NCBI RefSeq assembly: GCF_022829365.1
Contig: NZ_JAKSYJ010000156.1
Location: forward strand, 1 to 49,735
Direction: 5' to 3'
DNA: 49,735 nucleotides
Origin: Methylobacterium sp. J-077
GTDB lineage: Bacteria; Pseudomonadota; Alphaproteobacteria; Rhizobiales; Beijerinckiaceae
This document shows, piece after piece, positions 36,349 through 45,037 of the stretch. The position numbers and the translations under genes are program-made. Within the stretch, counting starts at the first letter, position 1. Each line of letters begins with the position of its first letter. The notes beneath the pieces are model-generated. The model was not told the DNA's origin, did not search any database, and saw only the letters and a list, made by a program, of their open reading frames with translations.

Positions 36349-37242
36349 TCAGACCGGCTTGCGCGGGGCGGTCCCGGTGGTGGTGCCGGCTGTGCCAGTG
36401 CGCTCGACGTTGCCGCGCTCGTCAGTGACCTCGACCTCGGTGTGGCGCACCTTGTCGGTCACGGTCTCGACGCGGTCGGACGCCTCCTTGCGGATGCCGA
36501 CCTCGCCGACGACGCGCGCCTCCTTCGACACCACAGCCTGCTCGCGCATCTCGGTGGCCTCGATGACCTTGTCCTCGAACAGGGCCATGTCCCCCGGCGT
36601 CACCGCCCGGTCGACCACGCGGCGGTCGACGTGCACGGTCTCGTCGTGCAGGGTGACGTTCTCGCTGACGGCCTTCTCGACCGCGTAGGAGCGGACCCGG
36701 ACACGACCGCTGTCAACCATGCGCTTGCCGACGTTGAGGCGCTCCTCGACCACCGGGATATAGTCAGTGCCCTGCGCGGTCCCCCGGGCCGCGACGGTCT
36801 CGGTCCCGCCCGCCGCGTGGAGGCCGGTGGTCTCCGTCGAGGTGACGGGGGTGGCGGCCATGACCGGCGCGCCGGCGGCCTGTCCGCTCCAACCCTCCTT
36901 GCGCCAGGAGGCCTCACGCTCGTCCATGTCGACCGAGCCGTGCTCCTCCAGGATGTCGTAGGTCCGCTCTGCGTAACTGTCCTCGACCGTCGCAGTCAGC
37001 ATGGTGCCACCGCGGTTCAGTCCTTCGGCGTGCAGGTGGCGGTCCTCCTCCGGCATGAAGAACTCCTTCAGCGAGCCCCACATGCCGCCCTCGTGGGTCG
37101 TGGCGGCGCTGGTCGTCGTGCCGACCTCGCTGCCGGACAGGATCCGAACCCCAACCTCGGGAATGCCAAGGGCAACGAGCTTCGCCTTGGCGGCGGTAGC
37201 CTCGGGGTAGGTGTCGTACATGGCGGTGATGGTCTGGGTCAT
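36349..37242 (-). CDS. YsnF/DUF2382 stress protein with YflT-type N-terminus
   Basis: Protein of 297 aa. The N-terminal domain (1-110) opens MTQTITAMYDTYPEATAAK, like the heat-induced YflT family; the C-terminal YsnF/AvaK (DUF2382) domain (about 165-285) has repeated valine-rich strands (VVEERLNVGKRMVDSGRVRV, VHVDRRVVDRAV). These are general-stress proteins of unknown activity in soil bacteria. The ATG at 37242 overlaps the stop of the preceding DUF2382 gene by 4 nt. Confidence 0.85.
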   Translation of the reverse strand: MTQTITAMYDTYPEATAAKAKLVALGIPEVGVRILSGSEVGTTTSAATTHEGGMWGSLKEFFMPEEDRHLHAEGLNRGGTMLTATVEDSYAERTYDILEEHGSVDMDEREASWRKEGWSGQAAGAPVMAATPVTSTETTGLHAAGGTETVAARGTAQGTDYIPVVEERLNVGKRMVDSGRVRVRSYAVEKAVSENVTLHDETVHVDRRVVDRAVTPGDMALFEDKVIEATEMREQAVVSKEARVVGEVGIRKEASDRVETVTDKVRHTEVEVTDERGNVERTGTAGTTTGTAPRKPV

Positions 37243-37736
37243 GGTTCGATCTCCGATGGCAGTGCGTGGGGCAGGGCCGTGACGTGCCCCTCGGGGGACA
37301 CGCGTTCGATCACGGCGTGCTGCCTGCGCAGCGTCACCGGGACCTCGACGTCCTCGCCCGCCGTGGTTTGGCGGACGTGCACCTCCTCCTTCAGGACGAG
37401 GCGCTTCTCGACGACAAGGATCTCTTCCAGGACCGGGATGATGGTCACCCCGTTCTCCTCGCGGACTGCCGGGGGCATCTCGCCCTCGGCCAGGGTCCGG
37501 TTGATAGCCACCCGGGTGACCCCGACGTGATCGCTGCGCAGGGTCTCACGCAGGACCTCCTCGACCGTCTCGGTCCGGGTCGAGACCCGCACCCGCCCGG
37601 TCTCCACCGCCCGCCTGTCGATGCGGGCGGTCTCGGCGATCAGCGGAAGCGTCACGGTCTCACCGAGCGCGACCTCCGCCGCCTGCTTGTCCCGCGTCCC
37701 GAGGAGACGCGGCTCGATGGCGGCGGGGTCGCTCAT
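37239..37736 (-). CDS. DUF2382 (YsnF-like) protein
   Basis: Protein of 165 aa that is mostly one DUF2382 domain: LPLIAETARIDRRAVETGRV, VGVTRVAINRTLAEG, IIPVLEEILVVEKRLVLKEEVHV. It is paralogous to the C-terminal half of the next gene product, so the pair probably arose by duplication. It starts 2 bp after the end of the membrane protein at 37739 and overlaps the YsnF gene, forming a three-gene operon. Confidence 0.83.
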   Translation of the reverse strand: MSDPAAIEPRLLGTRDKQAAEVALGETVTLPLIAETARIDRRAVETGRVRVSTRTETVEEVLRETLRSDHVGVTRVAINRTLAEGEMPPAVREENGVTIIPVLEEILVVEKRLVLKEEVHVRQTTAGEDVEVPVTLRRQHAVIERVSPEGHVTALPHALPSEIEP

Positions 37737-37738
37737 CG

Positions 37739-38695
37739 TCAGACCCGGCGCTGGGTCGTGACGGCGGAGGCGGTGCGGGTGAGCACCGGGTCGACGGCGG
37801 CACCACGCCCGGCGAAGAAGGCCGACAGTGCACCGAGGACCAATGCCAGGGCGCCGTAGAGCGCGCCCTGCGAGCCGACGCGGGCGGCGGTGTCAGCCGC
37901 CTGCTTGGCCTGCTCCTTGGTCTGGGCGACCGTGTCGTTGAACTGCTTCACGTACTGGGCGACCTGGGTCCGGGCCTGATCGACCGGGATGCCCTGAGCC
38001 TTGGCCAGTGCCTGGGCGGCCTTCTCCTGCGCGTCCTTCTGCTGGGCGGCGTCACCGGTCACGGCGGCGCGCATGGCGCTGACGGCAGCGTTCTTAAGGG
38101 CCTCCGGATCATTGCCGGTCGTGCCACGGACCTGGCTCTCGATGTTGGAGAACGGGTTGTCCATGCCCGGCAGCGACGGGGCCGCGGCCTGGGCTGCCGT
38201 CTTTACCGAGCCACCGACCAGGTTGCCGGCACCACCGAGCGTGCTCGACACCACGCTCGACGCGCCGCTGACGATGCCGCCGACCGCCGAGGACAGCAGG
38301 TACACGACGACCAGCGTCGAGACCGCCCAGGCGATCAGCCCATGATAGGCGGTGGTGGTCCGAGCCGGCTTGCCCGAGAGGCGCCCGGCGAGCCAGCCGC
38401 CGGCGGTGGAGGCGAGGATGCCGGAGATCACGAACCAGATCCCGGCACCTGAGGACAAGCTGCCCGCCGTCGGAGTTCCGTTGCCGGCCGGGTCGACGGT
38501 CGAGAGACCGATCCCAAGCCCGACCATGTTCAGGATGACCTGGGCGACCAGTGCGATCACGGCGCCGGCGATGACAGCCCCCCAGGAGATGGAATGCAGC
38601 GCCATCGTGCGCATGTCCTCGGCCGGGGTGGCCAGGCTGGTGGTCGGCAGGTCGCGGTCATAGGCCGGACGGGTGGTATCGGGGGACAACGCCAT
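37739..38695 (-). CDS. PhnA-like / glycine-rich membrane protein
   Basis: Membrane protein of 318 aa. Two or three N-terminal helices (SWGAVIAGAVIALVAQVILN, IWFVISGILASTAGGWLAG, GLIAWAVSTLVVVYLL) enclose a motif common in the so-called PhnA-like family; a helical, Gln/Ala-rich soluble region (190-285) follows, and a last helix (GALYGALALVLGALSAFFAG) ends it. The database name PhnA-like is not a function. First gene of the operon with two DUF2382 proteins; the group probably responds to envelope or desiccation stress (inference). Confidence 0.72.
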   Translation of the reverse strand: MALSPDTTRPAYDRDLPTTSLATPAEDMRTMALHSISWGAVIAGAVIALVAQVILNMVGLGIGLSTVDPAGNGTPTAGSLSSGAGIWFVISGILASTAGGWLAGRLSGKPARTTTAYHGLIAWAVSTLVVVYLLSSAVGGIVSGASSVVSSTLGGAGNLVGGSVKTAAQAAAPSLPGMDNPFSNIESQVRGTTGNDPEALKNAAVSAMRAAVTGDAAQQKDAQEKAAQALAKAQGIPVDQARTQVAQYVKQFNDTVAQTKEQAKQAADTAARVGSQGALYGALALVLGALSAFFAGRGAAVDPVLTRTASAVTTQRRV

Positions 38696-38767
38696 CGTGG
38701 AAGCTCTTTCGTCGGGAGTGGTCGGGTCGGTCTTCGGCCGAGAATCGGCGGAAGGGGGTGCACCGGG

Positions 38768-39028
38768 TCAGAGGACCCGGCGGCGGCCGGCCAGGGCGTG
38801 GTAGAGCCACAGCACGATCACGGCGCCGACGACGGCGACGAGCAGGCTGTAGAGGTTCACCCCCGAGACGCCGGGCTGGCCGAACTGGTTGAACAGGAAG
38901 CCGCCGACGACGGCGCCGACGACGCCGAGCAGGATGTCGACGAGCAGGCCTTGGCCGGTGTTGTTGACGATCTTCGAGCCAATGAAGCCGGCGATCAGGC
39001 CGAGCACGATCCAGGCGAGGAGGGACAT
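38768..39028 (-). CDS. GlsB/YeaQ/YmgE-family membrane protein
   Basis: Small membrane protein of 86 aa with three helices and the family's glycine pattern: LLAWIVLGLIAGFIGSKIV, LLVDILLGVVGAVVGGFLF, LYSLLVAVVGAVIVLWLYHAL. Members are stress-induced (transglycosylase-associated by old naming) and of unknown activity. The ATG at 39028 is preceded by GGAG about 8 nt away; a frame to 39187 adds residues unlike the family. It precedes the PhnA-like operon by 73 bp. Confidence 0.87.
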   Translation of the reverse strand: MSLLAWIVLGLIAGFIGSKIVNNTGQGLLVDILLGVVGAVVGGFLFNQFGQPGVSGVNLYSLLVAVVGAVIVLWLYHALAGRRRVL

Positions 39029-39200
39029 AGGCGGGCTCCGGGCATGCGGGATCGGACGGTGCCGAAGCCACGCGGGAAATTTCGGGGTTCGGTCTTCTCT
39101 CGGGCGTCGGGGTCGAGGCACGTCGGGTGCACCCCGTTGTACCGGCCTGTTGTGATCGGTTCGGCGGACAGTACCAATGCGCGACAAGTGGCCTAGGATC

Positions 39201-39225
39201 GCGATATTCCGCCAATTAATATCGC
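39201..39225. promoter_or_regulatory. Inverted repeat upstream of glsB-like gene
   Basis: GCGATATT (39201-39208) and AATATCGC (39218-39225) are perfectly complementary with a 9-nt gap, within AT-rich DNA that stands out from the GC-rich neighbourhood. It lies about 173 bp upstream of the GlsB start and 57 bp past the small gene at 39283. It may be an operator or a weak terminator; neither strand has a following T-run. Confidence 0.4.
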
Positions 39226-39282
39226 CGGTCCGGCTTATTTTCGATCCGAACCTGAGTTCTAGGGAGATGAATTGGGCATCAT

Positions 39283-39444
39283 TCAGTCCCGAACAGTTTT
39301 CGGATTTGGGCCTGTCGAGGGTTTCTTCCGCGTTTTAAGCGCTTTGATCTCTGGCGCCGGTCCCGGGTCCCCGGTGAGCTTCCTCAGCGCGTCACGCACT
39401 GAGGCCTTGACCTGTTCCAGGGTGGGCTTGGGTTCCTCAGCCAT
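39283..39444 (-). CDS. Unrecognised 53-aa basic protein
   Basis: A short frame, missed by usual length cut-offs, runs from ATG 39444 to TGA at 39283-39285. It encodes MAEEPKPTLEQVKASVRDAL, then RKLTGDPGPAPEIKALK and a basic tail (TRKKPSTGPNPKTVRD). The first half is a plausible amphipathic helix. GGGGA lies 8 nt before the ATG. It is flanked on both sides by inverted repeats (39201-39225 and 39517-39549). I recognise no homologue. Confidence 0.5.
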   Translation of the reverse strand: MAEEPKPTLEQVKASVRDALRKLTGDPGPAPEIKALKTRKKPSTGPNPKTVRD

Positions 39445-39516
39445 TCGGTCCCCAATCGACGCCCGTGGCGCGCCGTTGAGTAAGATGGCTTGCGTTCCGT
39501 CTCGCGCACATCGTCG

Positions 39517-39549
39517 AAACGTACCGGTTCGTACGTTTTACGTACCGGT
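39517..39549. repeat. Nested inverted and direct repeats
   Basis: AAACGTAC (39517-39524) and GTACGTTT (39531-39538) form a perfect inverted repeat with a 6-nt gap, and ACGTACCGGT occurs twice (39519-39528 and 39540-39549), 21 bp apart, two helical turns. It lies between the end of the PAS-LuxR gene and the 53-aa gene, 73 bp upstream of the latter's start. Spacing by two turns suits a dimer-binding operator. Confidence 0.5.
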
Positions 39550-39569
39550 CCGGGCCTTTCGTCTAGCGG

Positions 39570-41132
39570 TTAGGTCGCCGGGAAGCCGTGGTCGCGTCCC
39601 CAGACGACGGCCTGGGTGCGGCGGTTTACGCCGATCTTACGGTAAAGGGCGGCGGCGTGGTTGCGTACCGTGCTGCCCGACAGGGCGAGAGCCTGGCCGA
39701 TGGCCTTGTCGCTGTCCCCCCGGCAGATCAGGTTCAATACCTGACGCTCGCGGGAAGTAAGGTCGGGCATCGCGGGCTTCCCTGCCTCGCCGGGATTGCG
39801 CAGGACCGAAAGCTTCTCGACAAGGCCTCGACTGAACCACGAGGCGTCGGTCATCACCGTCTCGATGGCTGAATACAGTTCGCGCTCCGACCGTTTTCGC
39901 TCGGTGATGTCCTGCAGGACCATCAGAACCGCATCCTCGCCGTTGATGACGATGCGCTCGGCCGAGACCAGGCAGTCGAGGGACGCCCCGCCACCGTCGC
40001 GGACGCAGGTCTCGATGCCGAGGGCGGACCCTTCGCGCTCCAAGGTCGCCTCGAACCGTTCACGGGCTACGTCGTCGACCCATAGCCCGGTCTCCGCCAC
40101 GGTCCGTCCGACGGTCTCCTTCCCGGTTCGGCCGAACACCCGGACGAACGCCTCGTTGACCGCGGTCAGTTCATGGTCGCAGGCCTGGGTCAGCACGGTC
40201 GGGACCGGAGTGAGCCGGAATGCCTTGGCGAAGCGCTCCTCACTCTGGCGCAACGCCGTTTCCGCAATGCGGCGCGGTTCGAGGTCGGCGAAAGTGAACA
40301 GCATGCAGGCGACGTCGGCCATCGCGATGGGCTGGCCCGCGACGATGACCGCGTGCGTGCCGCCATCGGGGCGCTTCAGGAGTGCCTCGCGGTGAGGGAT
40401 CGGCTCGCCGGCGTTCAGGTGTTCCAGCGCCCTCTCCCGGCCGTGAGCCTCGGCGAGGAGATCGACCTCGTACACGCTGCGACCGACGAGCTTGTCGCGT
40501 GTGTACCCGGTGATCTCCAGGAAGCCGGTGTTCACGCGGACCAGGCGCAGGTCGGACAGGCGCACGATCACGGCCGGGGCCGGATTGGCGTTGAACGCGC
40601 TTTCGAAGCGTTCCTCGGCCTCGAACTGCGCCGAGATGTCCTTGATGATCAGCGCAAGGAAGGTCGGGCGCCCCCCGGCGTCGGTGACGACGAGGCTTCG
40701 GAGGGAATGCACGAAGTCGACGCCCGGGCGGTCGGCGTGCCGGACCTCGACGACCACGTCGCGGAAGGTCTCGCCGTCGACGACGCGTTCGATGGGATAA
40801 CGGCCCGGTGCCTGGTTGTTGCGGTAGCGCAAACTGAAACGGGCCCGGTAGGCGTCGACCGTGTTGCCGAGGTCGGACAGGGCCGCGACACCGTGCATGG
40901 CCAAGGCCGCGTCGTTGGCCCAGGCGATGCGTTGGTCGGGCTCGACTAGGATCACGCCCTCGCTCATCCCGGCGACGAGTTGCCGGAGTTCGGAGCGGTT
41001 GGCGTCGGTCGCGACCGGTCCCTTCTCGCGGCCGTGGCCGCCCTCGATCCGTCCCCGGGGTGCTCCGTCCTCGTGGCCGGCGGGGCTTCGTTCCTCGGGC
41101 GCCGCTAGGGGCGGGGTGACCTTGGCCTTCAT
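39570..41132 (-). CDS. PAS-domain LuxR-type transcription regulator
   Basis: Regulator of 520 aa. Three PAS-type modules span about 50-175, 185-310 and 315-440 (for example NPAPAVIVRLSDLRLVRVN), and a C-terminal LuxR/GerE helix-turn-helix covers about 455-515 (LTSRERQVLNLICRG, then SGSTVRNHAAALYRKIGVN). There is no kinase or receiver, so it probably senses a ligand or redox state directly and binds DNA. The ATG at 41132 has a purine-rich G stretch upstream; the frame to 41291 adds atypical residues. It is divergent from the AI-2E-type transporter gene, and may control it or the small stress genes (inference). Confidence 0.83.
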   Translation of the reverse strand: MKAKVTPPLAAPEERSPAGHEDGAPRGRIEGGHGREKGPVATDANRSELRQLVAGMSEGVILVEPDQRIAWANDAALAMHGVAALSDLGNTVDAYRARFSLRYRNNQAPGRYPIERVVDGETFRDVVVEVRHADRPGVDFVHSLRSLVVTDAGGRPTFLALIIKDISAQFEAEERFESAFNANPAPAVIVRLSDLRLVRVNTGFLEITGYTRDKLVGRSVYEVDLLAEAHGRERALEHLNAGEPIPHREALLKRPDGGTHAVIVAGQPIAMADVACMLFTFADLEPRRIAETALRQSEERFAKAFRLTPVPTVLTQACDHELTAVNEAFVRVFGRTGKETVGRTVAETGLWVDDVARERFEATLEREGSALGIETCVRDGGGASLDCLVSAERIVINGEDAVLMVLQDITERKRSERELYSAIETVMTDASWFSRGLVEKLSVLRNPGEAGKPAMPDLTSRERQVLNLICRGDSDKAIGQALALSGSTVRNHAAALYRKIGVNRRTQAVVWGRDHGFPAT

Positions 41133-41270
41133 GATCGCCCCCCCCGGGGCACGACCGACACATCGCGCGCGATGACATCGTCGGGCCAAGGTCCGGCAGC
41201 GTAACATGCCCGACGGGAAGTGTCCCCATCCAGCCGCCGGACGTTCCCCGGAAGTGGATGCGGGATTCCT

Positions 41271-41295
41271 GGGACCAATCGCTCCGGGCAACGTT
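41271..41295 (+). promoter_or_regulatory. Candidate EcfG-type promoter
   Basis: GGGAC (41271-41275), 16 nt, CGTT (41292-41295) differs from the alphaproteobacterial general-stress consensus GGAAC-N16/17-CGTT at one position. It would start transcription about 40 nt before the transporter gene at 41341. One mismatch in the -35 and lack of a second example nearby leave it uncertain. Confidence 0.3.
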
Positions 41296-41340
41296 ATGGG
41301 GCGGTGCGCAACACTAATCGAGCGTGCCTAGGGATGCCGT

Positions 41341-43314
41341 ATGCCCAACGATGATGCTGTGGTCCCGCGTCCACCCGCCCAGGTGCCGCCGCCTCTGGTG
41401 CCGGGCCTTCGCGGTCTGCTCACGCTCGCCGTGGGGGTCGTTCTGATCGCGGCGCTGTACTTCGGGCGCGAGGTGTTCATTCCCCTCGTGCTGGCGGTGC
41501 TCCTCAGCTTCGTCCTCGCCCCGGTGGTCAACCTGCTGCGGCGGATCAAGTTGGGTCGCGTGCCCTCCGTGATCGTCGCGGTGCTGCTCGCGCTCGGAGT
41601 GATCGGAGGCATCGGCGCGGTCCTCGGCACGCAGGTGGCGGGGCTTGCCGGCAACCTGCCGCAGTACCAGGCAACGGTCTCGAAGAAGTTCGCCGGCCTG
41701 CAGCAAGGCTGGCTCGGCGATGCCAACCGAGTCATCGCCAAGTTCAGCCACCAGGTCCACGACGCCACCCAGAAGGCCGACGCGGCCGGCACCACCGCGG
41801 CAACCGGTCCGGGGGGCGACACACCGAAGGCGCAGCTCGTCCGGGTACAGGAACCAGAGATCTCGCCTCTCGCACTTGCGGAGAAGGTGCTCGGTCCGAT
41901 CTTCGAGCCGCTTACAACGGTCGGCATCGTGCTGGTCGTCGTCGTGTTCCTGCTCCTTCAGAGGGAGGACCTACGAAACCGCATGATCCGTCTGTTCGGG
42001 TCGAGCGACCTGCACCGCACGACGGTGGCGATGGACGACGCAGCCGGCCGGCTCGGGACCTACTTCCTGGCCCAGCTCGGCATGAACGCCGCGTTCGGCG
42101 TCATCGTCGGCGTTGGCCTGTGGTTCATAGGTGTGCCCAACCCGATCCTCTGGGGCGTGTTCTCGGCGCTGATGCGCTTCGTGCCCTACATCGGCGCCTT
42201 CATCTCCGGCATCCTGCCCGTCGCCCTGGCTGCGGCGGTGGACCCGGGTTGGAGCATGGTCATCGCCACCGCCGCCCTGTTCCTGATCGCCGAACCGATC
42301 TTCGGGCAGGTCATCGAGCCACTTCTTTACGGACACTCCACCGGGCTCTCACCCTTCGCGGTCATCGTCTCAACGCTGTTCTGGGGCTTCCTCTGGGGTC
42401 CGATCGGCCTGATCCTGGCCACGCCCTTCACGGTCTGCCTCGTGGTACTCGGCCGCCACGTCGACAGCCTGGAATTCCTCGATATCCTGCTCGGTGACCG
42501 GCCGCCCCTGACCCCTGTGGAGAACTTCTACCAGCGCATGTTGGCCGGCGACCCTGACGAGGCGCGCGACCTGGGCGAGGCCATGCTCAAGGAGCGCTCG
42601 TTGTCCTCGTACTACGACGAGGTCGCGCTCAAGGGCCTGCAGCTCGCCGCCAACGATTATGCGCGGGGCGTGGTCACACCGGCGCAATTAGAAAACATCC
42701 AAGCATCGGCCAGGTCCCTGGTCGAGGACTTCGAGGACCATTCCGACGTCGAGCCGGCCGGGACCGACACGACGGTCAACCCGAACGACACCCCGACGCT
42801 CGCCGAGCGCGCGCATCCGAAGACCGAGGCCGTGCCAGGCCAGGCCCCGTCACGCGAGACGCTGCCCGAGGCGTGGCGCGGCGAGGCGCCGGTACTTTGC
42901 CTTGCCGGACGCGGCCCCCTCGACGAAGCCTCCTCGGCGATGTTGGCGCAACTCCTGCGTAAGCATGGGCTCGGGGCCCGTGTGACCGCCTACCAATCCG
43001 CCTCGCGCGAGGGCATCCGCAACCTCGATCTCTCGGGCGTGGCGATGGTGTGCATCTCCTACCTCGACATCACCGGCAACCCGTCGCACCTGCGCTACCT
43101 GCTCGAACGCCTCAAGCGGCGGGCACCTGGCGTACCGGTGCTCGTCGGGCTCTGGCCCGTGGGCGAGGGGGTGCTGACCGATGCCGCGCTTGGCCGGCAG
43201 GTCGGGGCCGACGCCTACGTGTCGTCGCTGCGTGGGGCGGTCGAGGCCTGCCTCAAGGTGGCCGATGGTTCGTCGACGGGCGGTGGGACGTCCGTCGCGG
43301 CCAATGCGGCATAG
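41341..43314 (+). CDS. AI-2E family transporter with long C-terminal domain
   Basis: Membrane protein of 657 aa. The first 400 residues have the AI-2E/PerM transporter layout: LTLAVGVVLIAALYFGREVFIPLVLAVLL near the start, then FLLLQREDLRNRMI, and a final bundle (FVPYIGAFISGILPVALA, EPLLYGHSTGLSPFAVIVS, GLILATPFTVCLVVLG). Typical members are about 350 aa; here about 250 more follow. Residues 510-640 look like a Rossmann-type domain (VLCLAGRGPLDEAS, VAMVCISYLDITG, VPVLVGLWPVGEG), similar in pattern to B12-binding-like folds without the DxHxxG motif. Transport substrate unknown. Confidence 0.83.
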   Translation: MPNDDAVVPRPPAQVPPPLVPGLRGLLTLAVGVVLIAALYFGREVFIPLVLAVLLSFVLAPVVNLLRRIKLGRVPSVIVAVLLALGVIGGIGAVLGTQVAGLAGNLPQYQATVSKKFAGLQQGWLGDANRVIAKFSHQVHDATQKADAAGTTAATGPGGDTPKAQLVRVQEPEISPLALAEKVLGPIFEPLTTVGIVLVVVVFLLLQREDLRNRMIRLFGSSDLHRTTVAMDDAAGRLGTYFLAQLGMNAAFGVIVGVGLWFIGVPNPILWGVFSALMRFVPYIGAFISGILPVALAAAVDPGWSMVIATAALFLIAEPIFGQVIEPLLYGHSTGLSPFAVIVSTLFWGFLWGPIGLILATPFTVCLVVLGRHVDSLEFLDILLGDRPPLTPVENFYQRMLAGDPDEARDLGEAMLKERSLSSYYDEVALKGLQLAANDYARGVVTPAQLENIQASARSLVEDFEDHSDVEPAGTDTTVNPNDTPTLAERAHPKTEAVPGQAPSRETLPEAWRGEAPVLCLAGRGPLDEASSAMLAQLLRKHGLGARVTAYQSASREGIRNLDLSGVAMVCISYLDITGNPSHLRYLLERLKRRAPGVPVLVGLWPVGEGVLTDAALGRQVGADAYVSSLRGAVEACLKVADGSSTGGGTSVAANAA

Positions 43315-43380
43315 GGGCGGAACCAGGCGATAGCTTGACCGTTGTTGGGCGATCAAACAGTCAAGCCTTGGACGGCCGCC

Positions 43381-43587
43381 GTGAAGACAGTCCTCGCCGC
43401 CTTTGCCATCTCCTCGCTGATCGTCGCCCCGGCCTCCGCATCCGGGACGCTAAGAGTTAAACCCGCTCCCAGGAATCCCGAGCCGGTTCGGATGGCCGCC
43501 GTGGTGGACGTCGTTCCCGCACCCGCCGCCCAGGCGGCTTCGGCCAAGAAGGTGCGCGTCGTCCTCGCCTCGCCCTACGGCAACTGA
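43381..43587 (+). CDS. Small exported protein
   Basis: 68-aa protein from GTG 43381 with a signal peptide (MKTVLAAFAISSLIVAPASA-SG, reading the GTG as Met) and a short mature chain rich in Ala, Pro and Val, ending ASPYGN. A TTG at 43342 would add 13 residues ahead of the signal. I do not recognise the family; the frame is short but the export signal is clear. Confidence 0.55.
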   Translation: MKTVLAAFAISSLIVAPASASGTLRVKPAPRNPEPVRMAAVVDVVPAPAAQAASAKKVRVVLASPYGN

Positions 43588-43735
43588 GGCCGGATCGCAG
43601 GGCTCGTCGTCGAATGCTCACGGGCACCGTTTCTCTGGCTGTCGTCAGTTCCCCGCCGCAATTGTCCCGTAGACATATCCGACCTGGGGAAGTGTGAGTT
43701 GGTCACCCACCTAGGCCAGTGCTTAGGGGTTATGG

Positions 43736-45037
43736 GTGCTTCATAGTATCGGATGTATCGGGCGGTCCATGGCCGCCTGCGCTGGGCTTTGGACCCTTTT
43801 GGGACTTGGGGCCTGCGGTGGCCGACCGACCGGCGTACTCCTGCCCATCGCCGACGCGACACACGTTACCGGCGCCTCCCGCGTCGACATGCTCGTCGCC
43901 ACCACCCGCAAGTCCGCCACAGACCGCGGCGTGCTGTTCTCCGGCGAGCGCGGCGAGGCGGTGACCTACACCGACCTGGCGGTATCCATACCGCCCGATG
44001 CCACCCGGCAGCCCGGCACGGTGCAATGGCCTGAACGCCTACCTGGCAATCCCGCCACCGACTTCGTCGCCCTACGCGCCGAACCGGTGGAACACGACAA
44101 TGTCGCGGCCTGGACCGGCAGGGCTGTGAGGGGGCGGGGCAAGCGCCATGTCCTCGTGTTCGTACACGGATTCAACAACAAGTTCGAGGATGCCGTCTTC
44201 CGGTTCGCGCAGATCGTGCACGATTCTGGAGCCGAGGTCGCGCCGGTGCTGTTCACTTGGCCGTCCCGCGGCTCGGTGCTCGCCTACGGGTACGACCGGG
44301 AGAGCACTAACTTCTCCCGCAACGGCCTGGAGACCTTGCTGCGCGACCTATCCAAGGACCCGAACGTCGGCGAGATCACCGTGCTGGCCCACTCCATGGG
44401 TAACTGGCTCACTTTGGAAAGCCTCCGGCAGATGGCCATCCGCGACAAGCGCGTGGCGCCAAAGATCAGGAACGTCATCCTGGCGGCGCCGGACGTAGAC
44501 ATGGACCTCGCCCGGGGTGCCTTCCACGACATGGGCAAGGACCACCCAAGGCTGACGCTGATGGTGTCGGGCGACGACCAGGCATTGGCTGTCTCACGGC
44601 TCGTCTGGGGCGACAGCGTTCGCTTGGGGGCCATCGACCCGGACGCCGAACCGTACAAGTCGGAACTGGCGCGCGAGAACATCGGCGTCCTCAACCTGTC
44701 CTCCGTGAAGTCGGATGACGCCCTGAACCACGGCAAGTTCGCCTCCGGGGACGTGGTCGCGCTCCTGGGCAAGCGGCTCGCTGACGGCCAGCCGATCTCG
44801 GACGGCAAGGTCGGGATCGGGGACAAGCTCGTCAGCACGGCGGCGGGCGCGGCCTCGACAGTGGCAACGGGCGCCGCGCTGGCGGTGGCGGCGCCCGTTG
44901 CCCTCGTAGATCCGCAGACCCGGGAGAGCTATGGCGAGCACCTCTCGAACGTCGGCAGCGGTTTCAAAGATACGGTTGGATCGACGGTCGACCTTGTGGG
45001 CGCACCGGTCCGGGCCGTCACGGGAGCCGGACGGTAG
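43736..45037 (+). CDS. Alpha/beta hydrolase (DUF900-type) lipoprotein
   Basis: Serine hydrolase of 433 aa. The N-terminus ends in a lipobox (LLGLGAC at about 26), so it is probably a lipoprotein. The core fits the DUF900 group: VFVHGFNNKFEDAVFR (oxyanion strand), FTWPSRGSV, nucleophile Ser in VLAHSMGNWL, and later acidic LAAPDVDMD. The C-terminus adds an Ala/Gly/Val-rich region (STVATGAALAVAAPVALV). The substrate is unknown. Start GTG 43736, or ATG 43769, which gives a shorter signal peptide. Confidence 0.8.
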   Translation: MLHSIGCIGRSMAACAGLWTLLGLGACGGRPTGVLLPIADATHVTGASRVDMLVATTRKSATDRGVLFSGERGEAVTYTDLAVSIPPDATRQPGTVQWPERLPGNPATDFVALRAEPVEHDNVAAWTGRAVRGRGKRHVLVFVHGFNNKFEDAVFRFAQIVHDSGAEVAPVLFTWPSRGSVLAYGYDRESTNFSRNGLETLLRDLSKDPNVGEITVLAHSMGNWLTLESLRQMAIRDKRVAPKIRNVILAAPDVDMDLARGAFHDMGKDHPRLTLMVSGDDQALAVSRLVWGDSVRLGAIDPDAEPYKSELARENIGVLNLSSVKSDDALNHGKFASGDVVALLGKRLADGQPISDGKVGIGDKLVSTAAGAASTVATGAALAVAAPVALVDPQTRESYGEHLSNVGSGFKDTVGSTVDLVGAPVRAVTGAGR

